DNA from: Blasia pusilla | Lineage: Eukaryota > Marchantiophyta > Marchantiopsida > Blasiales | Direction of reading: 5' to 3' | Length of the DNA: 64,000 nt | NCBI GenBank assembly: GCA_050084515.1 | Contig: CM114271.1 | Span: 20,894,001-20,958,000, forward strand | Shown here: piece by piece, positions 22,263-34,310 of the stretch | Layout: each line of letters starts with the position of its first letter | Position numbering within the stretch: position 1 is the first letter of the stretch | Notes under the pieces: generated by a model | Seen by the model: only the letters and a program-made list of their open reading frames with translations | What the model was told of the DNA's origin: nothing | Database searches by the model: none | Translations under genes and position numbers: made by a program

Positions 22263-25200
22263 TTCTCTAATTATACATATATATACACGCCCGGTAAGTA
22301 AAAAAAGTGCCACATGTCATAAATTCCTAAACTCAACAACACTAAACAACACGTGTCTAACTTTGAAGTTGTCGCCATGTCATAAACACTCCTCAAATTA
22401 TAGTATAGATTGGTTACATTATTGAGAATTATCCACGAGTTGTTTCCGTTTGACCATCCAAGCAATTGTTTTGCACTCTATGGAACCCCCAAAATAATAT
22501 CAATTTTTTCACCTCAACTTTAAAAGATGAAAGATTGCAAAGACAGAAAGGATCCGTTCATTTTATCAAAAAGGAATGGTGTCAGCGCATCAAACAAGCA
22601 TCCCAACTTCTGAATATAAAGATAGATCCCATACACCATAAGTAATTATGGTAGGGTTATAAAGTGTGGTAAAATAGGCATTCACTCAAATTAAAGTCAA
22701 GTTGGAGAAATTAGATACTTGTAATATTATAATTTTTATTTGATTATAAGGTTTGGTAAACTTGACTTTGATGCACATACTACAATTTATATCAATAAGT
22801 TTCATTTGTGTTGGTTATGTGGATCAGGATTTTATGTATTTGATTGAATTGCTCACAAGTTTGTATGCAAAATCTATGGTAGAATATGAATTTTTTGTTA
22901 AAAGAAATTGCGATGAATGGAAGAAGAAAAAGTTGTGCGCATAAACATCGTTGTCCACGTCAACACAACAAACATTATTGACCTTTTTGACATAAGTGTA
23001 AATCCGTACACATATAGAAATACACTCACACAAGTATATCAAGACATACAAAAAATATCAAAGTAAGAATATTATACACATCTAACTTTATTTTTGAATT
23101 TACATATCGTCATTAAGTTATATCCATCCTTTGCCATAAGGGAATCTAGACTATAATATCCAAGCTCCTACCAAACCCTAGAAGGTAGAGTATTCCCTAA
23201 ATAGGCTCAATATACTAAAGATGACTCTTGAAAGTTATCTCGTCATCTTTGATCCCTTAGGAAGAGCCAAAAAATACCTCCCCCAAAATTTAGTCAAAAT
23301 TGATAATCGACATATATATATATATAAAAGTTACCTAATGATTATCGACTCGATCAACATGTCGCATTTACTTGAGTGGGTAGAGAGGGAGAGTGTCTCC
23401 CCTTTAGATGCTTCTAAGGTTCTCCGGGGGAACCCCACTTTCCCTATTGTCCCCCTTTGGCTCCTTAATTTTGGCCCTCAACCCAAATATAGTTTGCCAC
23501 CCGCAGATCGTTGTTTGACTAGTTATCCATCAAGATGGCTTAGCGGAGGCTTCTTGCAGCTTATGCAACTCTTGGCTCCCCAAAGGCATCTTGAAGCTTG
23601 GAAGTGCAATTCATGCGTCTCATGGCTAGCGCCCATCTTGACTCATCGTTTGGCATCTTATGGTTGTTTTTCCGCCCTTTGCGTTTCATGACTAGTCTCA
23701 TAGTGTCTACACAATCTTGACTACTCATGTGTTTGTCGCTTCTTGCCCTTGATTTGACGCTTGGCTCCAAGTTCTCAAACCTTGATTGCTTTGCCTTTGT
23801 CCCTACAAGTAGTTATGCCCTTGCCTCACCTAAGGTCAATCACAAGATACATACGCGTCTCACCTAGCATTAGTCCCACAGCCGGTTTTGCCACCCTTCC
23901 AAGTCTTGCAATTAGCTATTCTAGGCTTTGACTTTGGTGGTTCACACCAAGGTCTTTCCTCCTTGGACCCATAATCATGATTATCTTTTCAAGTTTCCGC
24001 CAGCGTGAATGCAATAGACTTAGCTATTTGCGACGCAATGCCTACTATGAATAGGCCCTGTGCATCCATTCGATATTTGAGGAAGACCTCCTACTTTGCC
24101 TTAGATTGGATAAAAGGTCTATAAGGAGGAGCTCCTCATCCTTCTTATCCTTGTCCTCACCCTCACTGTAGGAGGCATCATCTAAATGGTTGTCTCCTCC
24201 AATAAGCCAATCTAATAAGAGATATTGATCTAGGTCAATCTATGCTTTTACGAGCACCCGTCACCACTCCTACCCCATCGGGATGTGGTATGTCATGCTA
24301 CACCATGAACGAAAAGTAGAGAAAGTATCTCTATTGAAAATAAAAAATGGAAGACACTACATGTCATTGAGTACTAGAGTTTCAAGAATGCTCAATAGAT
24401 GGTAAGACATCCTGATCAATGAAGATCTCCTATCAAGTCTTTCGGCCTCGTAGCACATCATCCGCAATCTCACAAGTTGAGAACTGCCCATACCTAGTAA
24501 ACTGTACAAGGTACCCACATAGTGGATTAAGTCTTCTTAATTTCAAACTAACCATACCTACATGATAAGGGTTCTACAAGGTAAGAAATACTTAAAAAGA
24601 CATGTCAAAATATCTCCTCTCCTCCTCGACTAAAGTACAGAGTCCCCGTTGGCGTTGGAGGCAAATTACATGCCTCCACTAACCATTGTCCGTTTAATCA
24701 CTCTCTCTATAGGTCTCCTATTGGTACCCAATCCTTCTGTAAGATAGAAACCGATGATGCGTTGTTGTAGTTTGTGTATGTTGGTGTAGCCATCACCCAT
24801 GCCTTCCACTCCTCATTTGACTCTTGATCCCCTCGCACTGTCTTGCGAGCCCGTTGTTTTTTACGATGACGACGATGCAAATTGAACATACTAGTCAATT
24901 TTTGCATGCAATCCAAAAAAAATAAAAGTTTATTCTTGAAACATAGCCATAATGATGTTCCATATGACTTGACCATAGGTAAGTGGTTATTCCACCCATA
25001 CATCACACGCATTCATGCATTACTTGCATACCTATAGCACGATTAGGCGAAGATCTTCGCATTTGATGTCGATCTATAATCACAAGCACTCAATAAAATG
25101 CTCCTTGACCTCTTGAATCAAATTTTCCCTCACTCCATGTATGGAGACGTTATTTCCTTTTTGTTCATAGTTGACCCTACTTCTGTAGCAATCGCCTTTG

Positions 25201-28200
25201 CATCTTGTACTATCCTACATGGTGGTGGACTTGGAGTTGGTCATAGATTGGCTCCCTATATGTAGAAGAGGCATACCATTGCCTCCTCTACGTGCGCTAA
25301 TTTTTCCTACTACTCATGACACTCCACTATGTGGACCGCTTGTTGTTAGTCGTGCCATAATTCATGAACCAAACTGCTCCGAATTCACTAATGTGAAGAT
25401 GTAGCACTCAACAAGACTAAGTAACATCCCACGGACATGGAGATAACATCCACGATGACAACCCATTTGTTGGTCTTCTTGAATCACCTCAAAACGCTCC
25501 CCCCTACCCAGGTCATCTACTCCGATGCCAGAATAGGAAACAAAAATTAAGGGCTTCATAGCATCTAAGAGGAAGAAGACTAAATGCCTTATTGGAAAAA
25601 TCCTAAGGTGAAAAGTGAAAATTATCAAAAGAAGATGCTTTAATTTCTAACCTTTTATGATATGTATGGGTAGGTGGGTGTGTAGCACAGAGATACGTCT
25701 TGAGGAGTGTGGTCATATGGAAGTGGATCCACTTCCATCACCAGAGATAGCTATGGTTGTCATATGCTTAGAGAGGGTCTTTCCACCTTCATCCATGACC
25801 AAACAATGTCATTGGCTTATCCATTTGGCCAAAGAGGTTGGCAAAGCCAATCCTCTGCATCGTAGATTGATGTGGAGCATTTTATATGCAAATTTAATGT
25901 CTTGATAAAACTAGAGTGAGTGGAGGGTAATATGGTAGAGGGTAACAAGTTAGGTGAGGTCATGTTTTACACATCTGAGTTATCAGTTGCCTTTATATTG
26001 CCACATAAATGGTACAAATATTTGGGTTGATGGATGATGAGGACATTGAAAATGACGATGGGGAGAGAGCATACGAGGCCTATATAAGGCTATATTTTAC
26101 TAACATATGCTGCTCCATACCACACATGTTTGTTCTTATGAACAACTTAGGCATGATAGACTGGTTAGGTTGGTATGACCAAGAGAGGGAAGCATGTCCC
26201 ACAATAGCAACATAAGTGTGAATTCCCCAATTCAAAACCTACATGATTGCTACTCTTCAACAACATTGTGTAAGACAAGGTACGTCAAAGTACTTGCTTT
26301 GGATCTTGACATTGCGGAGAGAGTCACCAAAACTCTTCTCGACACTTGGTCATTTAGGCAATTACAAGGGGATGGTCAAAATTTTTGGATTAGGGCATTG
26401 GATGAGGGATGCACATGAACTCACAACAAGAGAGTATGTGGTACTTTTGAGCAAGCAAGAGTCGTTGGCATTAAGTCATGATACAAAAATTATTAGAGAT
26501 GACCTTCCATGTTTTGAAACGTTGGAGTAGGTAACTGAGTTGAACTTTTGAACCTTTCGAGTGCTAGCCTTGTAGTGCCGATGGCATTAGATACTCCTTT
26601 GGCGGCCCCCATCATCATGGATGATTGTGGCATCTCTAGGATGGAAGCATGATTTCACCAATGATACGATAGAAAGAGCAAATAACCCTTTCGTATTTTC
26701 CTCAAAAGTGGAGCAATGTTTATATATTAATCATATGTCCCTTCACTTGTGGAAGCATATCGTTATATACATCCATAGGAGTATGCATACTTTGCAAAAA
26801 GTAGATAGTGTGCATCGCAAGTGATAGAAATTGCATTCACATTATAAATTTTTATTACAATACAATGGATAATTTATCTCTACAATTCACTAAGTCCCTA
26901 ACCTATCACATTCATACCACACTCAATGTTTTTGGTCTCATTTATGAGTTTGTAAAATTTCCTCCATTGGTATGTTTCCTCAGAGGTTGATTGTATCATC
27001 AACAATAGATCTCCTAGGCATCTTATGCATAGTTGAACATGATACTCCTCGAAGGTTTGAGGTTCTTTTGTATCGAGTAAGTAATCCCTTATTTTGGACT
27101 TTTCGTGGGTTGCTAGGCTTGAAGTCTTCCCATTGTATAGTCACTATTAAGCGCAACCCAATATTTGTAGCTTGAGGTGTCCTTTGATGTTTTAGGAGGT
27201 ACTACGACTGAAATTTTGACATCATTTGTTGCATGAACGGTTGAGTACACACCTCTCGTCAAAGAAACCAAAGAAAATAGAATTTCTAGTACCTCACTGC
27301 ACGTGTGACTGACCACATCATCGTTAGACACAATCGTGCCCCCCTCTTGAGTTTGAGCTCGAGTCTTTGAGGTACTCCCCATCTCCCTTGTCACCAAACA
27401 TTATCATTATCAAAAAATGAGGAGCTTATCCATCCTAGAGTACCTTTTATAAGGAATAGAAGAGGACTTCCCATTTACACAATTAGGATGATTGCGAGTT
27501 TCTTGCAACTCCAATGCAAGTCCTCATAGTCACAAATTGTAAATCCCAAAAGCCACTATTTGCAATCAATTTGTGATTCTGATTCGCAAAGGTGTTTGCA
27601 AGTCCATTTCAAGCCTCGTTTGAGTCATCACGGTCATAATAGTAGAACAATTGTACGAACTCAAAAACCAATGATAACTCACAAAGTTGCATCAAGATAC
27701 AATAGAGTCGCTTGAAGTAGACTCCTAAAGTGGCAGTCCCAATCCATCCATCCTCCGCTCTTGGAAATATGAACTCGCAATGGAGTTGCCTTGATACCTC
27801 CATCCCTAGTAGTGTAGATAAATGAATGTGAAAGGGTATACCACATGCAGACCATTCTTAACATCTACTCGTAAAATTATCCACTCCCGTTGAATATCAA
27901 GAGATCTAAAATCCATCAAATCTTTTGAAATCATCTCAAATTGTCTAGGGTGATCACTTGAAATTGATAGAAATAAGAGTGATTGGAAGCCTCATGGTAT
28001 TGGCTCCAAAGAACCTAACGTAAAGTGATCGGAGAAATCCATCCATCCTCCTTGATCAAAGCCAAGAGTCTCCCCCGCTCCCAACACATGGGCCGCTACT
28101 ATTGGAATCTCCCCTTGAGCTAGGTGAGAGGCAACCTAGAGAAAATCGGATAAGCCTCTAGTGGAATCCTATGGGTGGAAGAAATCTCTAAAGTGTTTAC

Positions 28201-28410
28201 ACAAGGCATGCTTCTTGAACAAGAAGCAAGTGGTGAAGATCATCTAAGTGTTCATTCAAAGAGGGACAGGTTTAGGAAAACAACCATAAGAAGAATGGAA
28301 GTAACACATGAAAGGTGGGAACTCAACCAATATGTGAGTACAAGCAACTCTCTTCCCGTCCATCTTAACGGTCCATTCTTATTGTTCATACCACTAACTT
28401 ATTTCCTTAG
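22263..28410. other. AT-rich intergenic stretch with unassigned open frames
   Basis: About 6 kb with no domain I can name. Plus-strand frames at 23221-23691 and 26009-26530 and a minus frame at 24707-25012 have no family resemblance and no splice support. The codon pattern around 26.0-26.5 kb, broken across two frames, could be an old transposon remnant. I found no LTR pair, TIR pair or RNA gene. Confidence 0.3.
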
Positions 28411-28419
28411 AAACTCTTA

Positions 28420-28720
28420 GGGCATGTCCCCGTGGAAACGTCCTGCGGGTCCTAGCCCTAACTTTGACTACAGTTCCGAGCCATTTCAGCCAGTGGTCAA
28501 GCAAGATCTTCCTGTGTCGGTTACGAAACCGGTTTTAGGGGACGTCTGTGAAGAACTAATACAGGCTATAGCGATCCAAGGATCGTCCTCAGAATTTCTG
28601 CACCATGATTTTTGCAGCGTGGACAGACCGGTGACCGGTCTTTAGTCGGTGAAATTTCAATCGTCAATCCCCAAGATGTGGGACCTCACGACCTGAAAGT
28701 TGCGCCATGGGGACCTGCCC
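28420..28720. mobile_element. PIF/Harbinger-like (Tourist-type) MITE, 301 bp
   Basis: Terminal inverted repeats GGGCATGTCCCCGTGG at 28420-28435 and its complement at 28705-28720 match at 14 of 16 positions. The element is flanked on both sides by TTA (28417-28419 and 28721-28723), the 3 bp target duplication typical of PIF/Harbinger elements. It has no transposase. A short open frame inside (28424-28645) is incidental. Confidence 0.7.
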
Positions 28721-28980
28721 TTAGACCCAAACCCATAACAAGTTAAAGAGATGCGGATGGGAGGGTAATCCAAATGTAACAAGTTACTCTCGCCTCCCAT
28801 TCACTCCCCATAAAAAACTAACGGGTGCCCGTGCAATGCACAAGTGGAACACCTCCATTTAACTATTCTTGCTAACTCTTACCTCTTCTTGTTAGTTCTA
28901 TTAAATCGGGCACGTGTCGTAAGGGAAGAGGCTAAAATACATGCGTGTATCACGAGTTTTGAAACCTGCAATATAGATTC
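28721..28980. other. Short spacer with a possible second Helitron-like hairpin
   Basis: Contains CTAACGGGTGCCCGTGCAAT followed by GCACAAG around 28815-28850, similar in kind to the hairpin at 22.2 kb but without a clean CTRR end. Confidence 0.2.
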
Positions 28981-29760
28981 ACGGGCGTGGACAGGTTGAC
29001 CCTTTTGTCGAGTTGACACGCCCTAGAAGCCGTGTTGGCTGTCCCCGTTGATCTGCGTAACTGGACGCGCCGCCGGAGTCGCATGTCCGGGTCTCCGTTC
29101 ACCCGAACGACAAAACAATCGTCCATCCGCCCTCTCTTTCTTTGATCCGCTCCCGATGGAGCAGCAGTCGTTTCCAGGCGTTCCATGTGTAATGCGATGT
29201 GACTGACAGAAGGGGATGGGGTCCTCCGAATTGGACACACGATTGTGAACGATGCAACGTCGAACGAATAAGGGCGAGGGACTGGATTCCCACAGGAAAG
29301 AGCGGAAATTTGCGGATGAGCGAAATTGTGCGCGGAGGACGGAAGGTCGATCAATCGATCGATCCATCATCAATGCTTGGGGAGGACTGAATCTTTGAGG
29401 AGAGGGTGATTGTAAGGATGGGTGGAGGAAGATGACGAAGAAGGCGGGGCAGGCGACGGGAGGTAGGTGTGAAATGGAATCGATGAGGAGGTGGATCGGG
29501 AGTGAGAAGTAGGGAGGGAGCGAAGGAGGGAGGGCGTGTTGGTGTTTATCGGTTCCTAGGACATTTTTGGTGGTATCATGGACGGGTTTCGTCGGTGATC
29601 TGAGGATTAGAAGATGGCAGTGATGGACCCGGTAGCAGAGGATCACTTGCACTATTGAGAAACTGCTATGGAGGAGAGGTAATTTTCTGTTGTTCTTCGG
29701 AGCGAGAACTTCTGCTGGCTACTACGTGTGTGCGGGCGGGCGTGCGAAGGGAGTATTACA
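28981..29760. other. GC- and CpG-rich island upstream of the trihelix gene
   Basis: Sharp rise in GC and CpG between AT-rich flanks, as at 1.1-2.1 kb and 18.4-19.5 kb. Frames on the minus strand (29023-29652) are compositional. Its purine-rich plus strand at about 29400-29550 and its position upstream of the plus-strand trihelix exons make it a candidate promoter and first exon for that gene, 6.6 kb away. A possible short exon is ATG at 29432 to a donor after 29462, whose one-base overhang would fit an acceptor at 36093. This is speculative. Confidence 0.25.
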
Positions 29761-31630
29761 GTGGCTGTGGCAATAATATTAGGTTGTATATGACTAGGCG
29801 TATTTGTGGTCCGGGCGTTGTTGGTCGGATTCGTCGAATCACATGTAGCTGGTCTCTTTGGTAGCTAGAGGTTGGAGATGTATATTAGTTTCAGGGACTT
29901 CTTGTCCCTGAGATTCTACTCTGCCAGTGTGTCCGATGGATTGTGTATGTCCGTGGTTTTGTCAGCTGCTATGATAAACTTACTTCAGTTCTACTTCTTA
30001 GTCTATACTTTCGAGAGCAAATGTAACTTCACAGTTAGCGAAATTACGGGTGAATAAGATATGTGCATCGCGTCAGAAAGCCTACGATCAGCAGAGCCTT
30101 TGCAGAAGTTTCACAATGATGTCAATCTATGCCCATCAGCCAGAAAGTGAATATAGTGCAGTCACGAACCTCCCCTCGATGCTGGCTTGTATGTTAGTAA
30201 CTTTGGTCTCTGACATCTTTAAAGTTCTAGAGTGTGAACTCATGTTTTCTATTGGCAGAGTGTCGCCAATTGCAGGGGCCATCGTCCCTGTCGAGAAGGC
30301 TTTTTTGGAATCGTCTATGAGGTACTATCCGTGAGAGAGAAAGAGGGTATGGGTAAGACTTACTCCTTTGTCATCTCAATCTAGTCGCTTAAACCCAATG
30401 CACGGGCTAGGAGCTTGTGTCTGGAAAAAGGCAAGGTAAGCTCTCAATGGAGAGCTTGGATAAGAAGTACTCTACTAGACTCTATCACAGTCCAAGCTTG
30501 CGCTTTGATGAAGATTCTGATATTCAGTTTTCTGGATAATGGTTCTGAGCTAGTTGCATTCAGCCATGCCCAATGTAAAATCCTGTGGAAGGAATTCCGT
30601 CTTGCCTGCTTAAATAATATATTTCTGCAAGTTAACTCTTGAACGAGTTTGTAGAACATAGCAAGTGGACCCACCTGCATTGATTGATCAGTAATAAGAT
30701 CATACATTTTCTGGTAAATCTTTATGGCAGAAGGAGACTGTACTCGTGAAGTAGTCAGTCCTAGCCTCAGGAATGTAGGGTGCGCACCCTGGTTGGAGGG
30801 TGCTTGCCATTAGGATGAAGAAGCACATAAAGTACCACATGTGAGGAGTAAGATTGTCAAGTAGTATGATTCTCGTGATATTCCATGGTAGAGTTGAGCA
30901 GGCAGGTTTCAGCCGCAAGGTGTCACACAATACCAACAACCTTACCAAAAAGATTGTCACTGAGAGCATCATCTTTGGGTTTAGAATTTACTCACTAGGA
31001 TGGCCGGACAGCTATTTTGACGTGTTAGGTAGTGTTGTAGTATAGTGTTACACTATCTACTGAAGAAATCTTCCAAGGTAGCAAGTAATCAAGGGAAGTC
31101 TCACCCCATCAGGACACCGAATTTTGATTGTATCCCCATCTTGGTCTTTTCGGGCTTAAAGTCACCCCTGTCCTGAATTGACCTTCAGCTGGTTACCAAG
31201 TAAATCCCCTGGAGGTACATCCCAATGTTAGTCTGATGCGGGTGTGCATTTCTGGCTGGTGTCTTCATGCAAGATTTGCTGCACTGCCACAAAAATGGTC
31301 TGCACTTGCTGCTGCAGTTCAGCTCCTTTTGTGTGCTATTTTGCCCTCTTGATCTCCTTGATGTTCTCTGAACTGTGCTATCATTATTTTGCTCGCTGCA
31401 TCAGTCTGTTTTGATTCTAGGCACTTTAAGTAGAAACTTAGCATAGTAATGAGAAGTCGTTGGTAAAGCTTACTTCAAGGTGTGTAGTTTTAATGGCCTG
31501 TATCCTACAATGTATTAGTTTGATCTCAGAGCTAGTCCAGACAAGACATACATGTGGTTGGCATTGCAGTTTGTGAAGGTTTACATTATTGACTTCCTAT
31601 CCCATTGAAGCTTGTAACTAAGAATATAGT
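29761..31630. other. Stretch with one dispersed repeat, no gene recognised
   Basis: Mixed composition. Apart from the family R repeat at 30739-30820 I see no domain, repeat pair or RNA gene. If the trihelix gene starts near 29.4 kb, this would be intronic. Confidence 0.3.
30739..30820. repeat. Dispersed repeat family R, copy 3
   Basis: Shares TACTCGTGAAGTAGT, CCTAGCCT and GCACCCTGGTTGGAGGGTGC with the intronic copies at 8055-8137 and 8435-8517, in the same orientation but over 22 kb away. Confidence 0.55.
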
Positions 31631-31884
31631 GTTAGATAAATGCATTTTAGATAAAGATTCCAGTCTTATGAAATTTCTGTTAAGAGGGTCATCTGACACT
31701 GCTACTTTTAGTGACTCCACACTTGGTCACTTGGCTAAAGTGTTGCTGTACTCCAGGAGGCTGCTTTGTCTCTAGCCAACATCTGGACTAGTAGATTGTC
31801 TGGGGCTTAGATGAGATTTGTCTATGGAGTTTCCACAAAGTTCAATAGCAGGTTATGAACTTTGTGGCATTAATGACCAGATTA

Positions 31885-32895
31885 ATTGTCCACGGAGGCC
31901 CCAGGGGGCCATTGGACTTAGTTTTGCAAGTTTTACTGTAGTTGACAAGAAAGGAAGAGAAAAATCATAAGTGAGGGGCTAAGAGGTCCTTTGTGCATGG
32001 TGATACCTCTAGCTTTAAAACCGTTCAATAATCTAGCAATCTGGACCTGGTCCTGTCTAGCCATGAACTTGGACACCTTGAGTGCAGAGTCTTGGAAGAG
32101 ATCGGGAAATTCAGCTCTTATGTGATCCTGGAAAGTGCAGTGGAAACGTGAATGTTGTGCATTATCAATGAGGCCGGAGTTGCAATGCCAACACAAGCTG
32201 TCCTTTTTTTCCTTCTTTGAGAATTTCCCTTTCTCAATCTCAAGGTTAGTTGAACGACATCTGAATCTAGCTATATGCATGACGGCACTTGGTGGGAATA
32301 GGGACAGGAATGTAAGAGGTATGCTTCTTGGATCTCCCAGTATCTATGAAGGTGCAGTAGTGTTTCATCCTTTCAGCATTTTTTTGAGATTTATTGCCCC
32401 TGCTTGCCCTCAGCTTCTGGTGCCGACCCATTTGATAGAGACACATAATTGCTGTGTAGTTGTTCCCACCAAGGTTAGTGCTTGGTGGTAGGTCGTGGAT
32501 TGAAACGGCCCATTTCGGGAGCCATTTGCTGCAGTCAAAGTATCAGTTGTTCGCCTGAGCAACCACATTATTCCTAGAAGCTTCCAAAGCTCTTGAAGAA
32601 AGACAATTTGGGTTGTCTTAACTGATATCTTGAAGGTGTTGGAGGAATGTGATCACATACTTTACAGTCAATTGGTACCTCACCAAACTCAGCCAGGAGC
32701 AAGTCATAGGGAGTTATCCTAAAGCCCAAGCTCTGTCGCATGACGAGCTTTTGAGGGACCTCTAGTTCCTTTGGCCATTCATTCAAGCTGGGGCCCTATA
32801 CTTCAGAGCCATGAAGCATGGATGGGATGGCCATGGCTTTGAAGCGATGAAGTTTTTGTGGTACATGCCACAGTTCCATCGTTTTGCAACATGGA
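31885..32895 (-). mobile_element. LINE 3' fragment inserted in the copia element
   Basis: The minus-strand frame at 31933-32280 carries ARFRCRS and then a CCHC knuckle C-x2-C-x9-H-x4-C (CWHCNSG...HSRFHC), as found at the C-terminus of LINE RT proteins. The upstream part to about 32895 matches the RT C-terminal region at 12050-12270. This is the third copy of the LINE family of intron 6, 5'-truncated as is usual for LINEs. Confidence 0.75.
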
Positions 32896-33545
32896 GCTTA
32901 TAAAGCTTTTGAACTAGCTGTTTCCACAAAGTTCTTCTCATCTTTCTACAGGTTATGGGCCTTCTTTCTCATCTTTCTACAGGTTATGGGCCTCCATGGG
33001 AGTACTAATGGTTTTCATATTGGACTGTTAGATGGCTCTTGTTGGCGAGACTGGAAAGATGGTGCTCAGAATGTGCTAGCTTGTAGGCAGCTCTGAGATG
33101 CAGTGACTGATCCAGCAATCTCTGCTCCAACTCCTTCGTCCAATTCTACTTCTGAAACTGCTATGGAAGCATCTACACCTGTGTCTATGTCTACCAGCGC
33201 ATAACATAGCAACAGACCCTTCAACAGAAAGAGAGATTAAAAAATCAGGCTCATTATCTGATTCGTTTGCATTTCCAAGGAGAATCTCAGGCCCCGACTT
33301 GGGGCATATGAGTTAGGAACATATGTAGCTGAATGGCTGTTTCGCATTCCTCTGAGGAGTATATCAAGGAGGCTGGGTAGCCATAGAAGGAAAAGAGCCA
33401 TGGCTTGCCCTGGCATTGCCTTTATTGTGGACCAGTTATGAAAATACATGTCCAACCATTCTATTGGACATAGGCAAGCTGCTATGCATTGACTGTGGTA
33501 TATGAAGGGAATGTCTGATATGGGCATTGTTTGCGATGCTTTCAC

Positions 33546-34005
33546 TGTTCAAGGTTATGCAGATGCAAGCTTTGCTTCATCGTAAGATGATAAAAGATGC
33601 ATTTCAGGATTTACTCTTATGATGGTAGGTCTTGCGGTACACTGGACCTCAAAGAAGCACACAGTTACTGCACAGTCAACTACAGAAGTGGAGTATATTC
33701 CTCTCAGTGAGGTTACCAAAGAAATACTCTGGATTCAACACCTACTTACTGATGTTGGTTTTCCAGAACAATCTCCAATAATTCTTTACAAAGATAACCA
33801 AGCTGCTATCCAACTCTCTTGACTAATTTCTTCTCCAACTGCGAGATCGAATATTTTGAACTGAACGTTTCTTCGAACATTCTCATCAACAACACATCTG
33901 TCTACAAGAATGTCGCTACTTGGTCCAGGCTGCTGATGTTCTCACCAAACACCTCCCCATGGACAAACTTTATTCTTTGCTGCAAATATTAGGATGTGGG
34001 AGATG
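33546..34005 (+). pseudogene. Ty1/copia RNase H fragment
   Basis: Plus-strand translation gives GYADASFASS, then ISGFTLMMVGLAVHWTSKKH, TEVEYIPLSEVTKEILWI and ILYKDNQAAIQLS: the D-A, TSGY, SKKQ, TEAEY and DNQSA landmarks of copia RNase H in order. After a frameshift, ADVLTKHLPMDKLYSLL marks the copia polyprotein C-terminus. One in-frame stop lies near the start. Confidence 0.85.
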
Positions 34006-34310
34006 TAGCTGAGTGGGAGGTATGTCCCTTTAGAGTAGCTAGCTGTATGCTTTATCCTTTTCAGCTAGACCATTCCAACTCAGTGCGAGTGTCAGAGGCA
34101 TCCATTTTAAACAAAGGTTCCAGGCTCACGAAATGTCTGTAAAGGCAACCATCTGACCCTGCTACTCTTAGTGACTTCCCGCTTGGTGGCTTGGCTAAAG
34201 TGGTACTGCATTCCAGTAGGCTCTCTAGTCTCTAGCGAACATCCAGACTACTATAGAGTCTGGGGCTCAGATGAGATTCGTCTACAAAGTTTCCACAAAG
34301 TTCCTAAGCA

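Larger units (their letters stand above)
31640..34310 (+). mobile_element. Decayed Ty1/copia retrotransposon with nested LINE
   Basis: Two LTR-like repeats, about 31640-31870 and 34110-34310, share TGGCTTGGCTAAAGTG-type, TCTGGGGCTCAGATGAGATT-type and TTTCCACAAAGTTC blocks in direct orientation. Between them are a LINE 3' fragment (31885-32895), a 30 bp tandem duplication at about 32933-32992, a Ser/Thr/Pro-rich linker near 33110-33200, and the RNase H region at 33546-34005. RT, integrase and gag are lost or unrecognisable. Confidence 0.6.

Noticed and set aside
28424-28645. 73-codon frame with a plausible look
   Set aside because: It lies wholly inside the MITE defined by terminal repeats and TTA duplication.
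29023-29652. 209-codon minus-strand frame
   Set aside because: Low-complexity Pro/Ser-rich product in a GC island, with no homologue I recognise and overlapping frames on the other strand.
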